Part shown: one piece after another, positions 35,322-44,694 of the stretch | Numbering within the stretch: the stretch's first letter is position 1 | Layout: every line of letters starts with the position of its first letter | The notes under the pieces: generated by a model | The model's input: only the letters and a program-made list of their open reading frames with translations | Database searches by the model: none | What the model was told of the DNA's origin: nothing | DNA from: an uncultured Lachnospiraceae bacterium | Lineage (GTDB): Bacteria > Bacillota > Clostridia > Lachnospirales > Lachnospiraceae | Length of the DNA: 64,000 nucleotides | Reading direction: 5' to 3' | Assembly: GCA_946557105.1 (NCBI GenBank) | Contig: CAMNSZ010000003.1 | Location: 62,001-126,000 of the forward strand | Program-made: the position numbers and the translations under genes

Positions 35322-35605
35322 TATTAAAATACATAAAGATAGGATAGGAAAGAAGAATGCGAGTCTTGTAATTCCAACATACAATAAAATTAGTTATCTC
35401 AAATTGGTGTTAGAATCAATTAAGTATCAGACCATTTCATCAGAACGATTTGAGGTTATCGTAGTCGATGATGGTTCAACTGATGAAAGTTATTGTGTAG
35501 CCATTGCCCTTGACACACTCTCCAAATTTGCGTTATAACCAAAATAAGGAAATAATGGGAGCAATTTACTGGAAATTATATGGAGCCCTTTTTATGTACT
35601 ACTAG
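35272..35605 (+). pseudogene. Truncated family 2 glycosyltransferase remnant
   Basis: An open frame without a start codon reads NASLVIPTYNKISYLKLVLE, then ERFEVIVVDDGSTDESY, the nucleotide-sugar-binding beginning of a GT-A family 2 glycosyltransferase with its DDGS motif. It stops at 35538. A shifted frame continues LRYNQNKEIMGA, which fits the next conserved segment (LRYxxQxNxGxxxA). Nothing recognisable follows. The island may once have encoded a glycosylation step. This fragment borders the change to high-GC DNA. Confidence 0.75.
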
Positions 35606-35702
35606 GTGACCAAACATATTTATGATTGACTTTTGAAGCAAGGTTTGGTATATAAAAGAATGATATTTCAACAACAAATAGTATAAGTGAGTGAGATGGG
35701 TT

Positions 35703-36434
35703 ATGGATTTGGAAAGCTATAAAGTCCTAATGATAGATGATGATGAAATGATAGCCACGGCTACTTCCGAATATTTCAATATGTTCGGCGTAAAGACTTC
35801 CTATGTAACAAGCTATGCTGATGCGGTAGCTTTTCTTGAAAAACACGATGTTTCATTGCTCTTGCTTGATATCAATCTTGGTGAAAAATCAGGCTTCGAT
35901 CTTTGCAAGAAGATACGGGAAAACTATGACCTGCCGATATTCTTCATAAGTGCCCGGACAAGTGACGATGATGTGCTTATCGCTCTGAACATAGGCGGCG
36001 ATGATTATATCAAAAAGCCCTATACGCTTAGCGTTCTGCTTGCCAAGGTGAAAGCTGCCGTTTTAAGATACGACAGGACACGGAATAATACGCACGCTGT
36101 CCGAAATTTTCAGCAGAATGAGGACGGTGTTGTTAAACTGACAGGTGAAATGTACCTTAACACAAATATTCACAAGATCATTGCAGACGGCAGGGAGATC
36201 ACCCTCAAAGCACTGGAATACAAGCTGCTGTATTATCTTTACACAAACAGGGGCAAGGTCGTTTCAAAGGACGATCTGCTCAGAGATGTGTGGGAGAATG
36301 AATATATCAACGAGGGTACGATCGCCGTACATATCCGGCATCTGCGTGAAAAGATCGAAGCCGACCCCAAAGGACCACAGCTCATAAAAACCGTATGGGG
36401 TGTGGGCTACATGATGGAAGAGACAGCACTATGA
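35703..36434 (+). CDS. OmpR/VanR-type response regulator
   Basis: This 243-residue regulator has the receiver motifs MIDDDEM, the phospho-acceptor Asp in LLLLDINLG near residue 50 and the Lys in IKKPYT near 102, followed by a winged-helix DNA-binding domain ending in IKTVWGVGYMME. ATG 35703 is preferred over GTG 35691. Its stop overlaps the kinase start by four bases. Base composition changes sharply here from the AT-rich island to about half GC, so the cassette has a separate origin. It probably controls the ABC genes downstream. Confidence 0.9.
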   Translation: MDLESYKVLMIDDDEMIATATSEYFNMFGVKTSYVTSYADAVAFLEKHDVSLLLLDINLGEKSGFDLCKKIRENYDLPIFFISARTSDDDVLIALNIGGDDYIKKPYTLSVLLAKVKAAVLRYDRTRNNTHAVRNFQQNEDGVVKLTGEMYLNTNIHKIIADGREITLKALEYKLLYYLYTNRGKVVSKDDLLRDVWENEYINEGTIAVHIRHLREKIEADPKGPQLIKTVWGVGYMMEETAL

Positions 36435-37717
36435 AAGGATATTACAGATTTATGGTGCTTCTTGTCCTGTTGCTCGTCGTCGGGCTGTTTGCTGTTGTGA
36501 AGATCACCGGCACAGATTATTTTTCACAAAATAATTATGATGTGCTTTTGCTCAATGAGATTGCGCATAAGATGGTTCCAGACGATATGCCGCCTGAAAA
36601 CACAGCTCCGGAACGGGAATATGTAATACTTGACATAAACGGGAATGTTATTTATGATAACCGTTCCGACCGTTCGGAAGCGATAACCGTTGAGACGGCA
36701 ATGCAAAGGCGTTATCCCTATACCTATATCACAGAGAATAATCAGATAACAGGCAGTGTCGTACTTACAGACAGCAAGAAGCATTTCGACCGTCTGCGTA
36801 CAAATATCATCGCTGTTTACTGTGTATGCGGTTTTCTCCTGATCGGTGCGGCGGCGGCTTTCGGGGCGTATATCCGCAAAACGATCATACTCCCATTTGC
36901 TAAGATGAAAGATTTTGCATCTTATGTGGCGGCAGGCGACCTTGACCGACCTCTTGAAATGGATAAGGGCAATATGTTCGGCGCTTTTTCGGAGAGCTTT
37001 GATATCATGCGAGAGGAGCTGAAAGCGTCCAGAGCAAGAGAGCTTTCCTTGCAGAAAAAAGAGCGTGAGCTTATTGCGTCGCTTTCTCACGACCTGAAAA
37101 CGCCTGTGACGGGTATTAAACTCACATCTGAGCTGATGGCGGCGGTATTCTCTCAGAATGAGGGTCAAGAAATAACAGTCACGGAAGATATGACCGAGAA
37201 GATGAACAACATCTATAAAAGAGCCGATGAGATAGGGGTGCTTGTCAACAACCTGTTTTCTTCAACTTTGGAGGACTTAGGAGAGTTCAAGGTAGAATGC
37301 TCGGACGAAAATTCCGCTGTTATAGCGGAGATCGTTTCCAAATACGATGACAGAGGGCTTGTGCGTATATCCGAAATACCGCAGGTCATTGTACATATTG
37401 ACAAGCTGCGTTTGTCGCAGGTCATTGGCAATATCATATCTAATTCTTACAAATACGCGGAAACTCCCATAGACATTTCTTTCCATATTGATGAGAGCTT
37501 TCTTGAAGTGTCGATCAGTGACAGCGGCTCGGGCATTTCCGAAGATGAGATAGAGCTTATCACCAACAAATTCTATCGCGGAAAGCAACATGGCGACAAG
37601 GAAGGCAGCGGTTTAGGTCTGTATATCGCAAGGATACTCATGGATAAAATGGGCGGAGAGTTATATGTCAGGAGTGAAAACGGGTTGTGCGTAACGCTGC
37701 TTATTCCGATCAGTTAA
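36431..37717 (+). CDS. Sensor histidine kinase
   Basis: The kinase of 428 residues has two transmembrane helices (about residues 5-25 and 120-145) flanking a roughly 95-residue extracytoplasmic sensor. A HAMP-like segment follows, then the H-box ASLSHDLKTPVTGIK, the N-box IGNIISNSYKYA, the G1 box DSGSGIS and GSGLGLYIAR. ATG 36431 overlaps the regulator stop (ATGA). It is the partner of the upstream VanR-like regulator. The signal is unknown. The adjacent ABC genes suggest a membrane-active antimicrobial or envelope stress. Confidence 0.9.
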   Translation: MKGYYRFMVLLVLLLVVGLFAVVKITGTDYFSQNNYDVLLLNEIAHKMVPDDMPPENTAPEREYVILDINGNVIYDNRSDRSEAITVETAMQRRYPYTYITENNQITGSVVLTDSKKHFDRLRTNIIAVYCVCGFLLIGAAAAFGAYIRKTIILPFAKMKDFASYVAAGDLDRPLEMDKGNMFGAFSESFDIMREELKASRARELSLQKKERELIASLSHDLKTPVTGIKLTSELMAAVFSQNEGQEITVTEDMTEKMNNIYKRADEIGVLVNNLFSSTLEDLGEFKVECSDENSAVIAEIVSKYDDRGLVRISEIPQVIVHIDKLRLSQVIGNIISNSYKYAETPIDISFHIDESFLEVSISDSGSGISEDEIELITNKFYRGKQHGDKEGSGLGLYIARILMDKMGGELYVRSENGLCVTLLIPIS

Positions 37718-37723
37718 GAAAAA

Positions 37724-37778
37724 GACAAGATTTTGACAAGATTTTGACAAGGAAATCATTAACGGGATCATATATAAT
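37724..37778 (+). promoter_or_regulatory. Phased direct repeats and promoter ahead of the ABC genes
   Basis: GACAAG occurs three times at exactly 11-base spacing (37724, 37735, 37746) within repeated GACAAGATTTT units. A consensus TATAAT lies at 37773-37778. The sequence 17 bases before that box (AGGAAA) is a poor -35. Repeats one helical turn apart next to a weak -35 are what an OmpR-family activator uses, so the adjacent response regulator is the likely ligand. Confidence 0.6.
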
Positions 37779-37824
37779 ACTATCATAAGATAAATAATCA
37801 TATATTTGAAAGGTAGTGTTAAAT

Positions 37825-38583
37825 ATGATCCCTATTTTGCGTACAGAAAAACTATGCAAGTCTTTTTCAAACGGCGCTGCACAGCAGCACGTTATCAAGA
37901 ACCTCGATTTGGAGATCATGGAGGGCGATTTTACTGTCATCATGGGCGCTTCAGGTTCAGGCAAGTCCACCCTGCTCTATGCTCTTTCGGGAATGGATAA
38001 GCCCACTTTGGGAAAGGTATTCTTCGGCGACACCGAGATTTCGGGCTATACGAACGATCAGCTTGCTGTGTTCAGGAGAAAAAATTGCGGATTCGTTTTT
38101 CAGAGCATCGATCTGCTTGAAAATCAGAGCGTCCTTGACAATGTGCTGACGGGCGCGTTTGCCGTGCAAAAAAACTCCCCCGAGCTTATCAAACGGGTAA
38201 AGGAACTGCTCGCAAAGGTCGGGCTTGATGAGAAAATGCAGAAGAAATACCCGAACCAGCTTTCCGGCGGAGAGGCGCAGCGTGTCGGAATCGTGCGCGC
38301 TGTGATAAACGAGCCGAAAATTCTTTTCGCGGACGAGCCTACCGGTTCGCTCAACTCCGCAGCGGGCAAGGACGTTCTTGACATCTTCACTGGGGTTCAC
38401 GAGAACGGTCAGAGCATCGTTATGGTAACGCACGATATCAAGACAGCGCTGCGCGGGACGCGGGTCGTCTATCTGCGCGACGGCAAGGCTGTCGGCGAAC
38501 ACAGAATGGCGAAATACGGCGGGAACGACCCTAAAGAGCGCCGCGAAAAGCTGACGGCATTCCTTGACGAAATGGGTTGGTGA
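37825..38583 (+). CDS. ABC transporter ATP-binding protein (MacB/BceA-like)
   Basis: This 252-residue ATPase has the Walker A motif GASGSGKST near residue 44, the signature LSGGEAQRVGIVRA near 144, Walker B ILFADEPTGSLN and the switch His in MVTHD. FADEPTGSL is typical of LolD/MacB/BceA ATPases that work with FtsX-type permeases. ATG 37825 is chosen over GTG 37816 on spacing from AAAGG. The permease follows after three bases. The pair probably confers export of, or mechanical resistance to, a peptide. Confidence 0.92.
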   Translation: MIPILRTEKLCKSFSNGAAQQHVIKNLDLEIMEGDFTVIMGASGSGKSTLLYALSGMDKPTLGKVFFGDTEISGYTNDQLAVFRRKNCGFVFQSIDLLENQSVLDNVLTGAFAVQKNSPELIKRVKELLAKVGLDEKMQKKYPNQLSGGEAQRVGIVRAVINEPKILFADEPTGSLNSAAGKDVLDIFTGVHENGQSIVMVTHDIKTALRGTRVVYLRDGKAVGEHRMAKYGGNDPKERREKLTAFLDEMGW

Positions 38584-38586
38584 CTT

Positions 38587-41088
38587 ATGAAGATATTCAG
38601 ATTATCATTGTTCAATTTGAAGCGAAACAAGCGTGAGGCGGCTGCAATTGTCTTTCTTACCCTTGTTACGGCATTTCTCATGGCGGTCTTTGCCGTCAGC
38701 ATTACACAGATAAACAGCGCGTTTGACCGCGCCTTTGAGGAAACGGGCTCAGCCGATTATATATTGTTATTACAGGCTGACAAATATCGCGACATATATC
38801 GTGATATTCTGGAAGAGGAATACAATATTAACGACGTTCGGGAAAGCAGCGTACTTTACGGTCTTGCTGCGTCGGCAATATCAAAGAAGGGTGAAAGTAT
38901 CGCCTATAATTTGATCTTTGTGACCGAAAGCACGGAAAGGAAGATAGAAAATTTCAAGAAACTGAATGCTCTTTCCGATGATGAGATCGAAAAGCTGTCT
39001 CACCCTATATGGCTGCCCCAGTATTTTGAGATCACAGGCGGCTTTGCCCCAGGGGAAACATTTACTCTTGTTTCGGGCGGCAGAGATTACCCTTTTACCA
39101 TAGCCGGTTTTTACAGCACGGGTCTATATAATTCCGACAGTATGTTAAAATGTATCATTACAGACGATGATATGGTGCTGTTGTCCGCTGTCTATGAGGA
39201 ATACCACATGATAGCATTTGACACTGAAGGGGAATTCTCCCATGAGGAATACTATGAAAAATGCTCCGCAAAGTCAAATGAGAATGTTTCAAGTATAGTA
39301 TTACCAATCGATAAAGATAGAGAGAGACTGTTTGAAACTAATTTTCTTAATGTTTTTCTGTATATGAGTGTATTTCTTTCCGTTGTCACCATGATATCCG
39401 CACTCTTCCTTATTCTTCACAAGATCTCAAAGGATATTGAGGAGCAGATGGTGCAGATAGGAGTGCTGGAAGCATTGGGGTATACAAGCTGCGAGCTATC
39501 TCTTTCCTACATCTTAGAATATATCATTACAGGGGGCGTTGGCGCGATTATCGGCGGCATAACAGCGGCAGCCTTTTCCCCGGTCATGGATACTCTCACA
39601 AGGGGTATGATGAACCGTGACGTGCATACGGATGTGAATATTCCCCGCATTCTTATCGTGGTGATATTGATAATAGCCCTTGTCACTCTCTTTGCGCTGT
39701 CAAGGGCGGCAAGGGTGAAAAAGCTCCCTCCCGTCGTGGCGTTTCGCAAGGGCATAAAGACCCACCATTTCGGGAAAAACATACTTCCTCTTGAAAAAAT
39801 GAGACACAGCATAAATATCCGTCTTGCCTTCAAGGGTATATTTAACGATCTCCGCTCGAATATAGGTATGGGTATCTGTATTATCGCCGCGGGAGTTGCC
39901 GTAATGTTCAGCGTGTACACCTTTGACTTTTTCAAGAGCGGCTATAACGGGCTTATGGGAGTTATGGGAATGGAGATGTCAGACATAGGCATAGTTATGA
40001 TGAGCGGAGTGAATGGGGAAAAATTCTGTGATGAGATACGTAAGTTCCCCGAAGTGGAAAAGGTTCTTCTGACCCGCGCGACAGGAAATTATGTGGAAAT
40101 AAAGGGCAGCAATCAGAGTGCGGTTGCAATTTCCTACGCCGATTTTTCCCTCACGGATAATATCCGCCTTAAAACAGGACGTTTCCCTGAGTACGACAAC
40201 GAGATCATGATATCTGCAAAGAGAGAGGAGACGGAAAATCGGCACATAGGCGACAGTATCATCATCAAGGGCGATGTTTGTGAAAAAAGCTATATCATAA
40301 CAGGCATTGTTCCTGCTATGAACAACAACGGCATGAGCGTCTACATGACCGAGGACGGTTACCGACGCATTCGTCCGAACGACCGCCCGAACACAGTGGA
40401 GATAACTCTCAAAGACGAGAAGGACCGCCCTGCCTTTACGGATAAGCTCACCGCTCTGTACGGAGCGAGCGCAAAGGACGCGGCGTATGAACAGTCTGTC
40501 CGGGGAAGTCTTGAGGAACGTATCAGAGCGAAAGCGGACGAGAAAATGGCGGTGCTTATCTCTCAGTACGGCGTTACCGACGTTGACTATGCTATCAGAA
40601 TAGGCGATACCGTCATCAGCGGAAACAGCAGCCGTTTTGTGATAAAGGAAATATCCTCCGTGAAGGATATTGCAAAATCCCAAATGGGACCCATAGCCGC
40701 GGTTACAAAGACATTCTCGTTCTGGGCAGTGATATTCATTGCCGTTGTGGTAGCGGTGATATTGGGCATAATAGCCGTATCCGCCGTAAAAAGACAGCGC
40801 AGGGAATTTGGTATCATGAAAAGTATGGGTTATACATCAAGGGAGCTTATGATACAGCTTACCCTGCGTATTCTCCCTGTAACGATCATTTCCTCTTGCA
40901 TCGCCGCGGTGTTGTCGGTATGGGTACAGCGTGTATTTTGGATGGCGGCGTTCGGTGTACAGATTCCCGAAAGCCTACCACTGATGATTGGTACGGCGGT
41001 AGTGCTTGTGTTATTCTGCCTTGTCGTTACCTACATCAGTGCGGGCAAAATCAGAAAAATATCCGTGACCGAGCTTATGACGGAATGA
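38587..41088 (+). CDS. FtsX-type ABC permease
   Basis: This 833-residue permease has an N-terminal helix, a large extracytoplasmic domain, three helices with an FtsX module (about residues 250-385), a second helix and extracytoplasmic domain, and a closing FtsX module with three helices (about 705-825). The duplicated FtsX layout occurs in lipoprotein or antimicrobial peptide transporters. It is co-oriented with the ATPase and TCS, and a secreted hydrolase follows after 15 bases. Mechanotransmission rather than substrate transport is possible, as in MacB. Confidence 0.88.
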   Translation: MKIFRLSLFNLKRNKREAAAIVFLTLVTAFLMAVFAVSITQINSAFDRAFEETGSADYILLLQADKYRDIYRDILEEEYNINDVRESSVLYGLAASAISKKGESIAYNLIFVTESTERKIENFKKLNALSDDEIEKLSHPIWLPQYFEITGGFAPGETFTLVSGGRDYPFTIAGFYSTGLYNSDSMLKCIITDDDMVLLSAVYEEYHMIAFDTEGEFSHEEYYEKCSAKSNENVSSIVLPIDKDRERLFETNFLNVFLYMSVFLSVVTMISALFLILHKISKDIEEQMVQIGVLEALGYTSCELSLSYILEYIITGGVGAIIGGITAAAFSPVMDTLTRGMMNRDVHTDVNIPRILIVVILIIALVTLFALSRAARVKKLPPVVAFRKGIKTHHFGKNILPLEKMRHSINIRLAFKGIFNDLRSNIGMGICIIAAGVAVMFSVYTFDFFKSGYNGLMGVMGMEMSDIGIVMMSGVNGEKFCDEIRKFPEVEKVLLTRATGNYVEIKGSNQSAVAISYADFSLTDNIRLKTGRFPEYDNEIMISAKREETENRHIGDSIIIKGDVCEKSYIITGIVPAMNNNGMSVYMTEDGYRRIRPNDRPNTVEITLKDEKDRPAFTDKLTALYGASAKDAAYEQSVRGSLEERIRAKADEKMAVLISQYGVTDVDYAIRIGDTVISGNSSRFVIKEISSVKDIAKSQMGPIAAVTKTFSFWAVIFIAVVVAVILGIIAVSAVKRQRREFGIMKSMGYTSRELMIQLTLRILPVTIISSCIAAVLSVWVQRVFWMAAFGVQIPESLPLMIGTAVVLVLFCLVVTYISAGKIRKISVTELMTE

Positions 41089-41103
41089 GAGTGGGGTTGA
41101 ATA

Positions 41104-43089
41104 ATGATGAAGAAAAAAATTATCGCGGCAATATCCGCCTTGTGTATGGCAGGAACTGTATACGCATCTGTTGGAAATGCGGCAGATGCCGAACCTGTGC
41201 AATCGGAACTTACAGCCGAAATAACCGCTTCGCAGGAAAGGATATATTGCATTGCGTCTGTAAGCAAAATGTATTCTTCCTTGGCGGTCATGCAGCTTGT
41301 TGACGAGGGAAGGTTAGAACTTGACGCCCCTGTCACAAAGTATCTCCCCGATTTCAAGATGAATGATGAGCGGTACAAGGACATCACCGTGCGTATGCTT
41401 ATGGATCACACATCGGGCATACCTATGGGTCTGGTTACAAACCATTATTTTTATGAAGATGTTGACAGCTTCGTTCATGACAATGTATTTGATATAGTGT
41501 CGGGGCTGCGTTTTAAAGCCGACCCCGGGGAATATGCCTGCTATAATAACGTGGGCTTTGTCATCATGGAGCATATCGTAGAAAATGTCAGCGGTATGAG
41601 CTATACGGATTATGTAAGAAATAACATAGCCTCAGAGATAGGCGCAGATCATACGGGAACGGCTTGGAGCCTGTATTCGGGCGATTTGGGCGATACACGG
41701 GTATCTCTCTATCGCGGTTCGCTGCCGGTCAAGTACCCTTATGAAATGGCGGCAGGTACGGGCGGCATCTATGCCACTGCTTCTGACGTGGCAAATTTCG
41801 GCAGCGCTTTCTTTACGGGAAATGATATTCTTCTTTCGGATGATGCAAAAACACAGATGTCCACCCGCTGGAATGATGACACAAAATACGAGAGCTACGG
41901 TCTGGGTTGGGACTTTGTGGAACAAGTCAAGTACGAAAAGGAAAACATAAAAGTCATAGGCAAGGGCGGAGATGTACCGTATATGCACTCGTGCCTCCTC
42001 GTTGCTCCCGACGAACAGATCAGCGCTGCGGTACTGACTGCCGGAAATGGCAGCAGCCAATATGCCGGACTTATGGCGTCCGCTCTGATGGACGTGGTGC
42101 TTGAAGAACGAGGAAAGGCGGTAAGCGATCTGACCCCTCCCGAGCCGAAAATAACGGACATCATACCCGATAATTATAAAAAATATGAGGGTCTATACTG
42201 CATAGGAGAATCATCCAACACCGGAATATGCAGGATTACATTTGACGATACCGCTATGTACAAGGAGGACTTGGGCACAGACAACTCATCACCCAAAATA
42301 TACAGATATACCGAGGAGGGAGGCTTTGTCAAGGTAAACGACAGCGGCAAGATGACTTCAGACAGGGAGATCGTTTATTTCGAGGAAAAGGACGGCGGAA
42401 TATACATCAGAACGGATATGTTCACCGTATACCCGGGACTTGGAAATACGTTAGACAGTATGTACACAGGCGAAAAAATGGACGAAAATCCCGTTTCCCC
42501 CAACGTACAGCAAAGCTGGGACGAGCTTTCGCAGACAGTATTCGTCACATATAACGAAAAATGGACCTCCCAGCAATATGAAACTCCGTTTTACCGGGTC
42601 GTGACAGATAAGGCATTTCCCGGCTATATTCTGGCAAAAAACAGCACAGGGGTCACAAGAGCGGAAAAAATGTCCGATGAAGATCATGCCCTTTTCTTTA
42701 CTTCCATACCGAGCAGCGTAAACAGTAATTTGCTTGATATAGAGATCACCCGGCAAACCTATGCGGACAAAACATCGGCAGCCTCCTTTGATCTGAGCGA
42801 CGGAACGCGCTGCCGCAGTGTGGACAGCCTCCCGGTGTTTACCGCTGACATCACCGAGATATCCCTTCACAGCAGTGAAGCCGTATGGTATCGTATCGGG
42901 AAAGATATGAGCGGAAAGAGTATTGTTGTCGAACGTCCTGACAACTCTGCCGTATTCGTCTACAACAAGTTCCGTGAGCTGCTGTATAGCACCCACATCA
43001 AGGATGCAATTAACACCATCGACCTTCCTGTGGACGGCTATATTGCTTTTATAGGTGAAACTGGCGACGGTGTGAAAATATTCAAGTAA
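41104..43089 (+). CDS. Secreted serine hydrolase, beta-lactamase (class C) family
   Basis: The 661-residue protein starts with a signal peptide (MMKKKIIAAISALCMAGTVYA). The catalytic SxxK is in CIASVSKMYSSLAVMQL and the YxN in ACYNNVGFVI. The N-terminal 340 residues form the penicillin-binding-like domain. The remainder is a long beta-rich C-terminal region typical of esterase or D-aminopeptidase-type members. It ends the TCS/ABC cassette and shares its higher GC. It may hydrolyse D-amino peptides or peptidoglycan fragments outside the cell. True beta-lactam resistance is less likely. Confidence 0.85.
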   Translation: MMKKKIIAAISALCMAGTVYASVGNAADAEPVQSELTAEITASQERIYCIASVSKMYSSLAVMQLVDEGRLELDAPVTKYLPDFKMNDERYKDITVRMLMDHTSGIPMGLVTNHYFYEDVDSFVHDNVFDIVSGLRFKADPGEYACYNNVGFVIMEHIVENVSGMSYTDYVRNNIASEIGADHTGTAWSLYSGDLGDTRVSLYRGSLPVKYPYEMAAGTGGIYATASDVANFGSAFFTGNDILLSDDAKTQMSTRWNDDTKYESYGLGWDFVEQVKYEKENIKVIGKGGDVPYMHSCLLVAPDEQISAAVLTAGNGSSQYAGLMASALMDVVLEERGKAVSDLTPPEPKITDIIPDNYKKYEGLYCIGESSNTGICRITFDDTAMYKEDLGTDNSSPKIYRYTEEGGFVKVNDSGKMTSDREIVYFEEKDGGIYIRTDMFTVYPGLGNTLDSMYTGEKMDENPVSPNVQQSWDELSQTVFVTYNEKWTSQQYETPFYRVVTDKAFPGYILAKNSTGVTRAEKMSDEDHALFFTSIPSSVNSNLLDIEITRQTYADKTSAASFDLSDGTRCRSVDSLPVFTADITEISLHSSEAVWYRIGKDMSGKSIVVERPDNSAVFVYNKFRELLYSTHIKDAINTIDLPVDGYIAFIGETGDGVKIFK

Positions 43090-43104
43090 CAGTGTTTATT
43101 ATAG

Positions 43105-43305
43105 CCTATTACCGACAGCAGGATCAGCGCGGACGAATATTCGTTTATGAGTTGCGAAGACCTGTTAACTGTTTCTATATGCGATGACGGAAGCTCGGGT
43201 AACGAAATTGAAATTGATGATCGAGCCTTTCATTATTGCAAAAGGTTATCTGCTGTCAAAATCGGTAATGGCAATGTTAAGATGGGTTCGTATGTGTTTA
43301 CTTAA
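43105..43305 (+). pseudogene. BspA-like LRR_5 repeat fragment
   Basis: The open frame reads RISADEYSFMSCEDLLTVSI, then DDRAFHYCKRLSAVKIGNG and MGSYVFT, ending in TAA. This is the LRR_5 pattern (I-xxxAFxxCxxLxxVxIGNxVxxIGxxAF) of BspA-type surface proteins. There is no start codon, signal peptide or further repeat, so it is a leftover internal fragment next to the integrase relic. Confidence 0.65.
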
Positions 43306-43693
43306 TGCGCCAATGAGTTAACTATAACCGTTGCTGGGAACATTATACAGCAGATTCTATAAAAATGGTATTTAATCAGCACAAACAAAAGCATCTAATG
43401 TGTTCCTATGATTATAAAGCAGGAAAAAGGGCTTATGCCGCCGAGGGCGGCATAAGCCCGCAAACGCCGATGGGTAAAGGCCGCCGAGGTTTCGGAAAGT
43501 GATTAAAAAGTGTGCTTTTCACCCAGATTGTGATGAACAGATCACAGAGAATGCGTTGGCTAAGCCCTTTTTAGTGATATAATTTTATATGTGTAAAATC
43601 ACACGGAACAAAATATGGACATTAGAGCCTGAGTATGGTACAATATATATTGCTGTATTGTGCTTTTTTCTAGCAATAGAAGGAGGCGTACAT
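43306..43693 (+). other. Gap between LRR fragment and integrase relic
   Basis: The stretch holds the minus-strand hairpin at 43424-43459. A possible short frame (IKKCAFHPDCDEQITENALAK, about 43497-43580) has no defended start. A short palindrome TGTGTAAAATCACAC lies near 43590. AAGGAGG at the end serves the integrase start. I see no intact gene. Confidence 0.5.
43424..43459 (-). terminator. Perfect 14-bp hairpin, terminator for the minus strand
   Basis: GGGCTTATGCCGCC and GGCGGCATAAGCCC pair perfectly around a 3-base loop. On the plus strand five A residues precede the stem, so on the minus strand the stem is followed by TTTTT. No minus-strand gene feeds it today. It may be a leftover from a deleted gene or an element end. 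Confidence 0.6.
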
Positions 43694-44694
43694 ATGGGAA
43701 AAGACTTGAAAGGTCGCGATTTATTGATTCGCATTCGGATTTGTCCGCAGGTGAGAATATGACCGTTGAGGCTTGGTTTGATTATTTTATCAATGACATA
43801 AAAGGCGATACAATCAGACCAAACACGCAGAGAAATTATAAAGATCGATTTGAACGGAATATTAAAGAGCATATCGGCAGAATGCTTCTTTCGGAAGTGA
43901 AACCTATACATTGTCAGGATATTTTGAATAAAATGACACCAGAATATGCAGAGAGTACGGTGTATCAGTGCAGGATTACCATGTACGTTTTATTTGAGGC
44001 GGCAGTGGAGAATGATATACTAGGTCGAAATCCGGTAAAGAAATCAGTAAAAGTTCCACCGGGAAAAAAGGCAAAAGAAAAAAGGGTTTTGTCAGTTGAG
44101 GAACAAAAAATCTTTTTGGATAGCTGCCTACGGTACGAGCAATTATAATCAGTTTGCATTTCTATTGCAGACAGGGCTGCGTACCGGAGAGATGATAGGG
44201 CTTCGTTGGAGCGATATTGATTTTGAGGAAGGAGTTATCCATATAACAAGAAGCATGGAATACCGTCATTCAATAGGAGAGTGGCGGATCGGACCCCAAA
44301 AAGCAAAGGCGGATACAGAGATATTCCTATAACGCAGGAATGCAGGAGGATTTTATTAGCGCAGAAAGAAAAAGTGAAAGCCTTGAAAATAATAAGCAAG
44401 GATTTTGCAGATTGCGTATTTTTGTGCCGGAAAGGAGAGCCAACGAAGAACTCAACTTATGACAATTCTTTATTCAAGTTGGCTGATAAGGCGGGAATTA
44501 AGCGTTTTCCAATGCGCACCCTCAGACATACCTATGCGACACGCTGTATTGAAGCGGGTATGCGCCCTAAGACATTACAAATGCTTCTTGGACATTCCAG
44601 CATAAACGTCACAATGAATCTGTATGTTCATGTAACAGACGATGAGAAGAAAAAAGAAGTCGAGAAAATCGAAAAAATGCTAAATGTAGTATAA
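43694..44694 (+). pseudogene. Decayed Tn916-type tyrosine integrase
   Basis: AAGGAGG and ATG (MGKDLKGRDL) open the gene, but most of the arm-binding domain is missing and the frame shifts to SDLSAGENMTVEAW. The core-binding domain runs to about 44140, where a second shift is needed (LRYEQ to YNQFAFLLQTGLRTGEMIG). A third occurs in the CCCCAAAAA run near 44295 (RIGP to PKSKGGYRDIP). The catalytic residues are still legible: Arg in GLRTGE, HTYATR, LGHSS and Tyr in NLYVHV. With one deletion and two frameshifts it should be inactive. It marks the right end of the accessory region. Confidence 0.88.

Noticed and set aside
36524-37168. 214-codon minus-strand ORF opposite the histidine kinase
   Set aside because: It is a shadow of the GC-richer kinase frame, basic and low in structure, with no ribosome binding site. 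The same holds for the long minus ORFs at 37957, 39979, 50686 and 55896.
44096-44332. Separate small recombinase genes at 43660, 44096 and 44281
   Set aside because: Together they make one tyrosine integrase in order, so they are pieces of a single broken gene.
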